Assembly (NCBI RefSeq): GCF_001184025.1 | Contig: NZ_BBYG01000015.1 | Span: 186,001-250,000 of the forward strand | DNA from: Streptomyces maremycinicus | GTDB lineage: Bacteria; Actinomycetota; Actinomycetes; Streptomycetales; Streptomycetaceae | DNA length: 64,000 nucleotides | Direction: 5' to 3' | Shown: positions 1-7,900 of the stretch, piece after piece | Layout of the letters: every line of letters begins with the position of its first letter | How positions within the stretch are numbered: position 1 is the first letter of the stretch | The notes under the pieces: generated by a model | The model's input: only the letters and a program-made list of their open reading frames with translations | Database searches by the model: none | Told to the model about the DNA's origin: nothing | Translations under genes and position numbers: made by a program

Positions 1-39
1 CCGCTGGTGGAGTCGGTCGGGCGAGCGGCCTCCAAGTAG
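1..39 (+). CDS. C-terminal tail of a gene cut by the window start
   Basis: Frame 1 stays open from the first base to a TAG at 37-39 and would encode the last dozen residues of a protein (ending ...GRAASK). No family can be recognised from so short a piece. It is listed only because the frame is open to the window edge and ends in a stop just before a non-coding, repeat-bearing stretch. Confidence 0.3.
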   Translation, partial: PLVESVGRAASK

Positions 40-136
40 CGCCGGGTTCCGCGACGTTCCGGCCCGTGAGGGCCGTCGACGCTCCGCCCCCGGTGACGCG
101 TACCGCGCGCGGGGCGACCTCCGCGCCCTGAGGGGC

Positions 137-215
137 GGGCGGACGCCACGGGCCGGCGACTGCGCGGGCGGACGCCACGGCCGGCGGTTGCGGGGGGCGG
201 ACGCTACGGTCGGCG
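137..215. repeat. Three 29-nt degenerate direct repeats
   Basis: The motif GGGCGGACGCCACG recurs at about 137, 166 and 195, so the period is 29 nt. The third copy carries a C-to-T change (GACGCTACGG) that forms part of the stop codon of the minus-strand gene ending at 204. The array therefore runs from intergenic DNA into the 3' end of that gene. Nothing else was seen in 40-203. Confidence 0.7.
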
Positions 216-1031
216 GCGGGGCTTGCCGCCGCCGGTGCCGCGCCGACCGCCGCCGCTCTTCGCGGCACCGCCCTTCGCCGCACCGCCCTTGGCGACCCCG
301 CCCTTGGTGCCGCCGCTGCGGCCGCGCGCGCCGCCGGCGGTGCCCTTGCCCGCACCGGCGCCCGCCTGCGGCTTGCGACGCTCGCGCTCGCCCTTGCGCT
401 CCGCCGCCGGTGCCTGCGCAGCACGGCCCCGCGTGCTGTTCACGGTGCGGCCGCGGACGATGCCGATGAAGTCCTCGACCAGCTCGGTGGTCGCGTCCTC
501 GGGCCAGGCGAGGGCGACATCCGACTGCGGGGCGTCGACGACCGTCCGGTAGGTGAGGTCCTTGCGGTGGTGGAGGCGGGCCAGGGACTGGGGCACGACC
601 AGCACGCCGATGTTCGCGGCGACCAGCTCGACCGCGTCCTCGGTGGTCGCGGGGCGCTCGAAGGCGGCCTCGCCGGGCGGTTCCTCCCAGCCGATGACGT
701 CGTCCAGCGGGTGGAGGACCACCTCGTCGGCGAGGTCGGCCACCGTGACCTCCTCGGCCGCGGTGATCACATGGTCCCTGGGGACCACGACGACGGTGGT
801 CTCGGTGTACAGGGGGATCGCGCTGAACACCGTACGGTCGACCGGAAGGCGGACGAAGGCGGCGTCCGCGGTGCCACCGCGCAGGACGTCGGAGGCCTCC
901 GCCGGGGTCACCTGGAGGAGGCTGAGAGGGGTGTCGGGCAGGCGCTCCGCCCAGATCCGCACCCACTTGGCGGGCGTCACTCCGGGGACGTAGGCGAGCC
1001 GGAACGAGGAGGAGTCCGCCGAGTCGGTCAT
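204..1031 (-). CDS. LysR-type substrate-binding domain protein lacking the HTH, with basic tail
   Basis: The 275-residue product begins directly with a LysR effector-binding fold (about residues 8-195: RLAYVPGVTPAKW near the N-terminus and GIGVLVVPQSLAR-like periplasmic-binding features, here IGVLVVPQSLARL near 140). It has no N-terminal winged helix-turn-helix. Residues from about 200 to 275 are a low-complexity tail of Lys, Arg, Gly and Ala with KGGAAKGGAAKSGGG-type repeats and a KPRRRP end, like histone-H1-like tails. That tail could bind nucleic acid in place of the missing HTH, which is inference. It is divergent from the DUF5997 gene, with 58 nt between the start codons. It could also be annotated simply as a LysR substrate-binding protein. 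Confidence 0.85.
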   Translation of the reverse strand: MTDSADSSSFRLAYVPGVTPAKWVRIWAERLPDTPLSLLQVTPAEASDVLRGGTADAAFVRLPVDRTVFSAIPLYTETTVVVVPRDHVITAAEEVTVADLADEVVLHPLDDVIGWEEPPGEAAFERPATTEDAVELVAANIGVLVVPQSLARLHHRKDLTYRTVVDAPQSDVALAWPEDATTELVEDFIGIVRGRTVNSTRGRAAQAPAAERKGERERRKPQAGAGAGKGTAGGARGRSGGTKGGVAKGGAAKGGAAKSGGGRRGTGGGKPRRRP

Positions 1032-1089
1032 CCCGCCAGGTTACCGGCTGTGGTCGGGGGTCTCCGCCGTGGCCGATACCCTTGACCGT
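1032..1089 (+). promoter_or_regulatory. Divergent promoter gap; leaderless-type -10 for DUF5997 gene
   Basis: Only 58 nt separate the two divergent start codons. TACCCT at 1077-1082 lies 7 nt before the ATG at 1090 and no Shine-Dalgarno sequence precedes that ATG. This is the arrangement of a leaderless Streptomyces mRNA. The -35 is weak. Confidence 0.4.
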
Positions 1090-1476
1090 ATGAAGTCGCA
1101 GCAGAACACCCAGACGATGAAGCCCGCCACCGCGGCGAAGAAGCTGGGTGTGCACCTCCCCGCCACGCCCGCCGAGTTCCAGGAGGGCGTCGTCTCGCGC
1201 GCCGAACTGAACGAGCTCCAGGCGAACCCGCCCCAGTGGCTGCTCGAGCTGCGCGAGACCGGCCCGCACCCCCGTCCGGTGGTCGCGGCCAAGCTGGGCG
1301 TCTCCATCGCGGGCCTGGCCCGCGGCGGAGTGACCGAGGCGCTCACCACCGAGCAGATCGAGGCCGTCAAGGACGCCCGTCCCGAGTGGCTGGAGAAGGA
1401 GCGCGCCACGCAGGCCGAGGTCCGCAAGGAGACCGTCCGCATCAAGAAGCGCAACGCGGAGCGCGCCCGGTCCTGA
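1090..1476 (+). CDS. DUF5997 family protein
   Basis: A 128-residue, charged, soluble protein conserved in actinobacteria and of unknown function. The middle contains a helix-turn-helix-like stretch (PPQWLLELRETGPHPRPVVA followed by KLGVSIAGLARGGV) that looks like a small DNA-binding fold. The C-terminus is a Lys/Arg/Glu-rich helix (residues about 95-128). ATG 1090 is chosen because a -10-like TACCCT sits 7 nt upstream; an in-frame GTG at 1069 would add seven residues (MADTLDR). It is convergent with the EamA gene, with only 6 bp between the stop codons. Its pairing with the divergent LysR-domain gene suggests a functional link, which is inference. Confidence 0.85.
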   Translation: MKSQQNTQTMKPATAAKKLGVHLPATPAEFQEGVVSRAELNELQANPPQWLLELRETGPHPRPVVAAKLGVSIAGLARGGVTEALTTEQIEAVKDARPEWLEKERATQAEVRKETVRIKKRNAERARS

Positions 1477-1482
1477 CCCCGG

Positions 1483-2412
1483 TCAGCGGCGCGGCACCAG
1501 CATGCTGAGGGCGTTGGCGCCGACGACCGCGGCGATCGCCGACCAGTCGACCGGGCCGATCCCCTGCCCTAGCCCGAAGCGGCCGACCAGCGCGGCGAGC
1601 ACCGGGTTGACGCTCATGAACAGGCCGAACGCGGCGGCGGGCACCTGCCGCAGCGTGAACAGATCGGCGAGGTAGGGCACCGCGGAGGACAGCACCCCGG
1701 CGGCCACCGCGAAGCCGACGGACTGCCCGGTCGGCGGGTGGCGCAGCACCAGGACCACGCCGACCGGCAGGAACAGCACGGCGGAGACGGCAGCGGCGGC
1801 GGCCGCTCCCTGGGCGCCGGGGACTCGTCTGCCGACCGTGCGGTTGAGCAGGATGTACGACGCCCAGCAGACGGCGGCCAGCAGGCCGAGCCCCATCCCC
1901 GCGTAGTCGGCGGAGGGCCGCGGACGCATCAGGGCGACCGCGCCCGCAGCCGCTGCCAGCGCGCAGCAGACGTCGATCCGGCGGCGCGTGGCGGCCAGCG
2001 CGACGCTCAGCGGCCCGAGGAACTCCAGGGTCACCGCGAGACCGAGGCCGATGCGGTCGATGGCCGTGTAGAGCGACAGGTTCATCGTGCCGAACACCAG
2101 CGCCAGCAGCAGGACCGGGCCCCACTGCGCCCGGGTGAAGGAGCGCAGCCGGGGACGGCCCACGGCCAGCAGGACGAGCGCGGCCACGTACTGACGTATC
2201 GCGACGACCCCCGCGGGGCCGAGCACGGGGAAGGCGAGGGAGCCGATCGCGGCGCCGGTCTGGTTGGACAGACCGCTGCCGACCATGGTGGCCACCCCGG
2301 CGAGCCGCCGCGCGCCACGGGGCTCGGGTGCCGCAACGGCAGCGGGCAGGGCGGCGGTGACCGCCGCGGGGACGGTCGACGAGGGCGTGGGTACGGACGA
2401 CGCTGCTGGCAT
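1483..2412 (-). CDS. EamA/DMT-family transporter
   Basis: A 309-residue integral membrane protein with about ten hydrophobic segments in two tandem EamA repeats (roughly residues 35-165 and 175-305). It resembles RhtA/YdcZ-type drug/metabolite exporters, which move amino acids and related small molecules out of the cell. A good ribosome site, GGGAGG, lies about ten bases before the ATG. The first 35 residues are Ala/Pro/Val-rich and cytoplasmic. It is divergent from a complete LysR regulator at 2481, the classical arrangement for a LysR-controlled exporter. The substrate cannot be read from sequence. Confidence 0.9.
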   Translation of the reverse strand: MPAASSVPTPSSTVPAAVTAALPAAVAAPEPRGARRLAGVATMVGSGLSNQTGAAIGSLAFPVLGPAGVVAIRQYVAALVLLAVGRPRLRSFTRAQWGPVLLLALVFGTMNLSLYTAIDRIGLGLAVTLEFLGPLSVALAATRRRIDVCCALAAAAGAVALMRPRPSADYAGMGLGLLAAVCWASYILLNRTVGRRVPGAQGAAAAAAVSAVLFLPVGVVLVLRHPPTGQSVGFAVAAGVLSSAVPYLADLFTLRQVPAAAFGLFMSVNPVLAALVGRFGLGQGIGPVDWSAIAAVVGANALSMLVPRR

Positions 2413-2480
2413 ACCGGGATCGTCCTCCCGGACATTCCTTGCGCAAAATGCATGACGCGCTCCATCTATACGATGAAGTC
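2413..2480. promoter_or_regulatory. Divergent EamA/LysR control region
   Basis: This 68-nt gap holds a perfect TTGCGCAA palindrome at 2439-2446 next to an ATGCAT, suitable as a LysR half-site region. TATACG at 2467-2472 is a near-consensus -10 placed so that transcription of the LysR gene would start at or next to its ATG (2481), giving a leaderless message. Confidence 0.45.
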
Positions 2481-3356
2481 ATGGACAGACGTGGTGCTGG
2501 GCCGGGCGTGGAGCTGCGGCAGCTGCGGTGTCTGGTCGCGATCATCGACGAGGGCGGCTTCACGGACGCCGCGGCCGTGCTCGGGGTCTCCCAGGCGGCG
2601 GTGTCCCGGACCCTTGCCTCGCTCGAACAGGCGCTGGGCGTAAGGCTGTTGAGGCGCACCTCCCGAGTGGTGTCGCCGACCGCGACCGGGCTGCGGGTGG
2701 CGGCGCACGCGCGCCGGGTGCTCGGCGAGGTGGACGCCCTGGTGCAGGACGCGACCTCCGGACACACCCGGCTGCGGATCGGCTACGCCTGGTCGGCGCT
2801 CGGCCGCCACACCCTCGCCTTCCAGCGTCAGTGGACGGCGCAGCGCCCTGAGACGGAGCTCCAGCTGGTCCGGGTGAACTCCCCGAGCGCGGGCCTCGCG
2901 GAGGGTGCCTGCGACATGGCGGTGGTGCGCAGGCACCTGGAGGACCGGCGGTTCGACGCGGCGATCGTCGGCCTGGAACGCCGCCTGTGCGCGCTGGCCG
3001 CCGACGATCCACTGGCCCGGCGCCGCTCGGTGCGGCTGGCCGACCTCGGCGGACGCACCCTCCTGATCGACCGCCGCACCGGCACCACCACCCCCGAGCT
3101 GTGGCCGCCCGACGCGCGTCCCGCCACGGAGGAGACCCACGACGTCGACGACTGGCTGACGGTGATCGCCACCGGCCGCGGGGTCGGGATGACCGCCGAG
3201 GCGACCGCCAACCAGTACCCGCGGCCCGGCGTCGTCTACCGGCCGGTGCGCGACGCCGAGCCGGTCGCCGTCCGTCTGGTGTGGTGGCGCGACGACCCGC
3301 ACCCCGCGACCCAGGCCGTGGTCGAGCTGCTCACCACGCTGTATCGCGCGCCGTGA
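2481..3356 (+). CDS. LysR family transcriptional regulator
   Basis: A 291-residue regulator. The N-terminal winged HTH covers residues about 10-68 (ELRQLRCLVAIIDEGGFTDA then VLGVSQAAVSRTLASLEQ). The C-terminal effector-binding domain covers about 90-285 and includes the late GRGVGMTAEA segment typical of the family. ATG 2481 is preferred over an ATG 42 nt upstream because a TATACG -10 sits inside that extension and places the transcript start at 2481. It is divergent from the EamA exporter it probably controls. It is convergent with nothing; the cold-shock gene follows on the same strand after 86 nt. Confidence 0.9.
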   Translation: MDRRGAGPGVELRQLRCLVAIIDEGGFTDAAAVLGVSQAAVSRTLASLEQALGVRLLRRTSRVVSPTATGLRVAAHARRVLGEVDALVQDATSGHTRLRIGYAWSALGRHTLAFQRQWTAQRPETELQLVRVNSPSAGLAEGACDMAVVRRHLEDRRFDAAIVGLERRLCALAADDPLARRRSVRLADLGGRTLLIDRRTGTTTPELWPPDARPATEETHDVDDWLTVIATGRGVGMTAEATANQYPRPGVVYRPVRDAEPVAVRLVWWRDDPHPATQAVVELLTTLYRAP

Positions 3357-3442
3357 ATCCCGGCTCGCCCGTGGCGCGCCGCTTTGACTACGATCTGGGC
3401 AGGTTCACCGACGAGGGTGTTTCGAGGTTGCTGGGGGTTGGG

Positions 3443-3832
3443 ATGGTTGCTGGTCGTGTGGTGCGGTTCGACAGTCAGCGGGGCTACGGCTTCATCGCCC
3501 CCGACGACGGCGGGGAGGACGTCTTCCTGCACGTCAACGACATGCTGATGCCCGAGTCGCAGGTGCGCCGGGGCATCGTGGTGGAGTTCGAGATCGAGGA
3601 CGGCGAGCGCGGTCCGAAGGCGTCCGACGTACGGCTCGCGCGGGGCGCGGACGGCAAGCCCCTGGCCGCCGACGACGACGTGCTGTGCGATGTGCTGAGC
3701 ACGGAGGAGTTCACCCGGGACGTGACCGAGGCGCTGCTGACGGCGGCGCCCTCGCTCACCGGTGAGCAGATCGTCCAGGTGCGGGCCGGGCTGGCGCAGT
3801 TCGCGAAGAACCACGGCTGGGTCGAGGGCTGA
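3443..3832 (+). CDS. Cold-shock-domain protein with C-terminal extension
   Basis: A 129-residue protein with an S1-like cold-shock fold in residues 1-65: RNP1 GYGFI at 14-18 and RNP2 DVFLH at 26-30. It binds single-stranded RNA/DNA and probably acts as an RNA chaperone. Unlike a 67-residue CspA it has a second, mostly helical part (about 75-129, ending FAKNHGWVEG). The start ATG 3443 is the first residue of the fold and follows a GGGGGTTGGG stretch. A longer frame is open upstream but encodes non-conserved sequence. The stop codon lies inside the first unit of a 40-bp tandem repeat. Confidence 0.9.
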   Translation: MVAGRVVRFDSQRGYGFIAPDDGGEDVFLHVNDMLMPESQVRRGIVVEFEIEDGERGPKASDVRLARGADGKPLAADDDVLCDVLSTEEFTRDVTEALLTAAPSLTGEQIVQVRAGLAQFAKNHGWVEG

Positions 3833-3950
3833 CACCCCTGGCCGGCCGGGGCGGGCGTGGTCCCGGGCGGGACACCCCTGGCCGGCCGGGGCGGGCGTGG
3901 TCCCGGGCGGGACACCCCTGGCCGGCCGGGGCGGGCGTGGTCCCGGGCGC
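3831..3950. repeat. 40-bp tandem repeat, three copies
   Basis: Three head-to-tail 40-bp units at 3831-3870, 3871-3910 and 3911-3950 are identical except for the last base of the third. Each contains the palindromes CCGGCCGG and CCCGGG. The first unit supplies the last two bases of the cold-shock gene's TGA stop. No spacers are present, so this is a minisatellite and not a CRISPR array. From 3951 to 4092 no gene was seen. Confidence 0.95.
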
Positions 3951-4092
3951 GGCCCCGCTACAGGGCGCTGAACCAGGGTTCCGTCCTGCCGGCCCCCGGC
4001 CTGCCGCCCCTGCCTTCGCCCTCCGGATCCCGTTGTCAGTGGCCTGATCTACAGTTCCCGACACTTGATCACTGCGGGTGCGGGAGGCACGC

Positions 4093-4947
4093 ATGGGGTG
4101 GGTGTCGGCCGGCGACTACGAAGTCGCCCTCGATGACGGCAAAGTGGTGTGCCGCAACGCGGCGGGGCGGCGGTTGAAGTCCGTGCCGCCCAAGATCGCC
4201 GACGAACCGGCGGTGGTGGGCCTGCGCCAGCTCACCGAGTGGCTGGAACGGCACGAACGCCAGTGCCTGGCGGACGTGGAGCGGTGGATGGTGCGCTCGC
4301 TGCCGGTGCCGTTCGCCGTCGTCGCCCAGGTGTGGCCCGACCCCGCCTGGCAGGCGGCCCTGCGCGACCTCGTGGTCACCGGGGCCGACGGCGAGGTGGC
4401 CGGGTTCCTGCGGGACGCCGACTCCGAGCGCGGACTCGGTCTGGTCGACCTCGACGGCGACACCGTCCGCATCACGCCCGACCTGGTCCGCCTCCCGCAC
4501 CCCGTACTCCTCGACGACCTGGAGGAACTGCGGGAGTTCGCCGTCGAACTCGGCGTCGAGCAGCGCGCCCAGCAGCTGTTCCGCGAGGTCTGGCGGCGTC
4601 CCGCGACGCTCGACGCGGAGGGCACCGCGGTCGAGGAATACGCGGGCGGCGTGTTCAAGGAACAGCGGTTCCTGCACGGCCGGGTCACCCAGCTCGGCTA
4701 CCGGGTGCGCGGCGGCCACGCCGTCACCTCCGTCCTCGAGGAGAACCGCACCGTCGAGGCCCGGGTGTGGGTCGGCGACTACGAGGGATACGAGCAGGCC
4801 GAGACCGGGCCCCTGCTGTTCACCGACCCGGCCGGCCGGGTGCTGAAGCTCGGCGCGATCGGGCCGGTGGCCTGGTCCGAGGGCATGCGCATGGCGTCCG
4901 CGCTGTACGCCGGGCGGGACATCGAGGACGAGGAGCGGGCGGCATGA
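4093..4947 (+). CDS. DUF4132 domain protein (YehI/MolR C-terminal-like)
   Basis: A 284-residue soluble protein matching the DUF4132 region found at the C-terminus of E. coli YehI/MolR. Visible hallmarks are a LxxLTEWLERHERQCLADVERW helix, a DPAWQAALRDLVV segment, a LPHPVLL stretch and QQLFREVWRRP followed by a FKEQRFLHGRV motif. It contains no catalytic signature that I can name. ATG 4093 follows GGGAGG at good spacing. Its stop overlaps the next start by ATGA (4944-4947), so the two are translationally coupled. It is the first gene of a five-gene unit ending at 16835. Function is unknown; by context it is a component or adaptor of a MoxR-VWA machine. Confidence 0.75.
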   Translation: MGWVSAGDYEVALDDGKVVCRNAAGRRLKSVPPKIADEPAVVGLRQLTEWLERHERQCLADVERWMVRSLPVPFAVVAQVWPDPAWQAALRDLVVTGADGEVAGFLRDADSERGLGLVDLDGDTVRITPDLVRLPHPVLLDDLEELREFAVELGVEQRAQQLFREVWRRPATLDAEGTAVEEYAGGVFKEQRFLHGRVTQLGYRVRGGHAVTSVLEENRTVEARVWVGDYEGYEQAETGPLLFTDPAGRVLKLGAIGPVAWSEGMRMASALYAGRDIEDEERAA

Positions 4948-7900
4948 CGACCTACGACGAGACCACCGCCGGCGCGCTGCTCGAGGCGGGCGCGGTGCTG
5001 CCTCCGGGCAGCACCGCCCGCGAGGACGCCGACACGCTCACCGCCCGCACGTACACCCACCCCGCGCTGGACGACCGGCAGATCGTGCGGCTCGTACCGG
5101 GCACCCTGGGCGAGGCCGAGGACCTGGCGCTGGACTTCCTCGGCCTGGTCCGGGACGCGGAGACCCCCGAGGTCGGCCAGGTGCGCCGGGAGACACTCGG
5201 ATTCCCCGCCTGGGCGCTGGTCAACGACCCGGCCAACGGCCACCACGCGCTGGCGCTGGTCAAGGACGTCGAGCGGCTCGCACGGCAGGCCAAGTCCCGC
5301 CCCGGCAACGCCAAGGACGGTTTCGAGGCGCTCGGCACCCGGCTCGGCCGGGCGGTGCCGCACTTCCTGCCCACCTTCTACGAGCAGGCCGCCCGCGTCT
5401 TCCTCCAGCACGAGAACACGACGTACGCCTCCGCCTTCTTCGGCAAGGCCCGGGAGGCCGAGCGGGTGCACGCGCTCACGGTGGACGAGGAGCGGCAGCG
5501 GGCCGTGTTCCTGGAGTTCGCGTTCGCCGGGGCACTCACCGTCAAGGCGCTCAAGGAGCACGTCAAGGCCCTCGCCGCGCGGCTCGACGCGGCCGAGGCC
5601 TGGGCGCAGTTCCGGCAGTTGACGGTGGAGCGCTGCGCGGCCGGGATGCCGCCGTACGCGTCGCTCCCGCAGGACGCGCGCGGGCTGATCAAGGCCGCCG
5701 GTCTCGACCGGGTCGCCGAGGAGTGCGCCCTCGTCGCCGATCTGCTCTCCTCGCCCGCCGCGGTGCGGGCCCCCGCCTCCTTCTGGAACGCCTACCGGGG
5801 AACCCTCGCCGTCCTCTCCGAGCAGCGGCCGGAGGTGCGCGAGCGGCTGCTGGAGATCATGCCGGCCGGATTGGGGCGCTCCGTCGAGGACGACGAGTTC
5901 TGGCTGGCGCTGCTCGTGGAGTGCGGGGCGGACCAGCTCCTCACCGGCGCGGTGGCGGCCGACGCGGACCCGGCGGACTGGCTCGGCCGGTGGGCCCTGC
6001 ACCGCAAGCACGGCGGCAACGTCAGCGGCCGTTCCCCGGCCACTCTCGCCCTGGTGGAGCGGATGGCGCCGCGGCTGCGTGAGCTGGGCCGTCCCGTCGA
6101 TCTGTGCTCGGGCCGCTGGCACGCCGGCGCCGATCTCGACCTGCTCGACCTGTGCGCGGCCCACGGCGTGCCGCTGACGCTGCCCGGCCCCGACCAGGTC
6201 GTGTACCTGTCCGTGGACCGGTGGCTCCGCGAGTCGGTCCCCGGCCGGCGCGACCTGACCGCGATCGCGGCGGACCCGCGCCTGCGCCGCCTGCTGTACG
6301 CCGACATCGGCACCCTGAGCGGCCACCGCCCCGCCCCGGAGGTGCTGGCGGAACTGGCCGCCCACCCGGTGCTCAGCGCGGTGCTGCGCGAGTGGCTGGA
6401 CGACGCGGCCGGGGAACTGGCGCGCGCGGTCGGCCTGCCCGCCGCCCGGGCGGCCCTGGAGCGGCTGCGGCCCTTCCGCACGGTGGCCGCCCGGGTCAGC
6501 CCGGCGGCCGTCGCCGTGGTCGCCGCGCACGCGGTCGCGCCGCTGCTCGGGCACACCCTGCGGGCCGGCCTGCTGGACGAGCTCGGCTGGCCCGCGCTGG
6601 ACGAGGCGCTGGGCCGGCTCGACACCGAGACCAAGCGCGACCGCGACGACACCCTGAGCGTCAGCGAGGCCTGGCCCGCGCTGATCCTCGCCCGCGCGCA
6701 CAAGGTGATCGTCGTCGGTCCCGAGGAGATCCTGCTCGAGCACGACCTGCGGCTGCCCGTGACGCTGGACCGCTGGCAGCGCCCGAGCTACCGCTACACC
6801 GACGGCGAACTCCTCGTCATGTGGCGGCAGGACGGCAAGCAGCTCGGCTACTGGTCGGCCCGCCCCGCCGACGTCTTCCCTCTCGGCGGCGAGCAACTGC
6901 CGCACTGGTACGGAGGAAACGACGCGGGCGACCCCTCGATCCCGCTCCCGGCGGGCGGCCGCGCCACCGGCGGGCGCACGCTGCACGCCGGTGACACCGT
7001 CGTGCCGCCGAGCCGCCGCATCCTCGGCGACGGCAGCTCCTACTGGCGTCAGGGCAGGCAGGGCCGGCAGCAGGTGTGGCTGGAGTACGACCCGGCCACC
7101 GGCACCCACGGGCGTGCCTCGCTGCCCGCCTTCCTGTCGTCCGGTATCCGGGAGGACGCGACGCTGCTCCAGCAGCACTGCGAGGTGCTGCCGCTCCAAC
7201 CCGGCTTGGAGGGAAGCCCGTTCGGCACGGACGGCACCGTGCTCGGCCGCTGGGTGCGCGTCGAGGGTGAGGGCGCCGAGGCCCGCACGGTCGCCGGCAC
7301 CCCGGACGGCCGGACCGTCACCCTGCCGTGGGCCGACGGGCGGGCGCCCGGCGTCCTGCTCGGCGCGCTGCGGCTGCCGGGCGGGGCCGAGCCCGTGGCC
7401 GTCGCTCTGCACCGCCAGATCGCCCTCTACGCGGGGGGCGACCCCTCCGCCGCCGAGGAACTGGGCCGGGTCACCCCGATGGAACGCGGCGGCGAGTTCG
7501 CCGCCGGCACCAGGTTCGTGCCGCCGGTCGACTTCTGGCACGCGCTCCGCCCGCGCGACGAGCGCGCGTCGGGGGTGCTGCGTGCCCTGACCGACGAGCA
7601 GGCCGCCGGCCTGCTGGAGACCGCGAAGGAGGCGCTGACGCGACGGCAGGCGAAGCTGGCGGCGGCCAAGGTCGTCGACGGGACCTCGGAGAGCGCGGCC
7701 CTCGTGCCGTCCGCCGACGAGGCGGTCCGGGAGACCGTCTCGCGCTGTCTTCCCGCACTCGGCGACGAGCGCCTCGTGCGGGGTGTCGCCGCGCTGGTGC
7801 GCGCGGTCCTGCGGCTCGCGGAGTCGACCGCCGCCTTCGTGGCGCCGCCGGTCGAGCGGCCCCAGGCCGAGCGGCGCCGGATCGACGGCATGTTCGCCGA

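Noticed and set aside
3831..3950. CRISPR array
   Set aside because: The 40-bp units are directly adjacent with no spacers, and no cas gene is present in the window.
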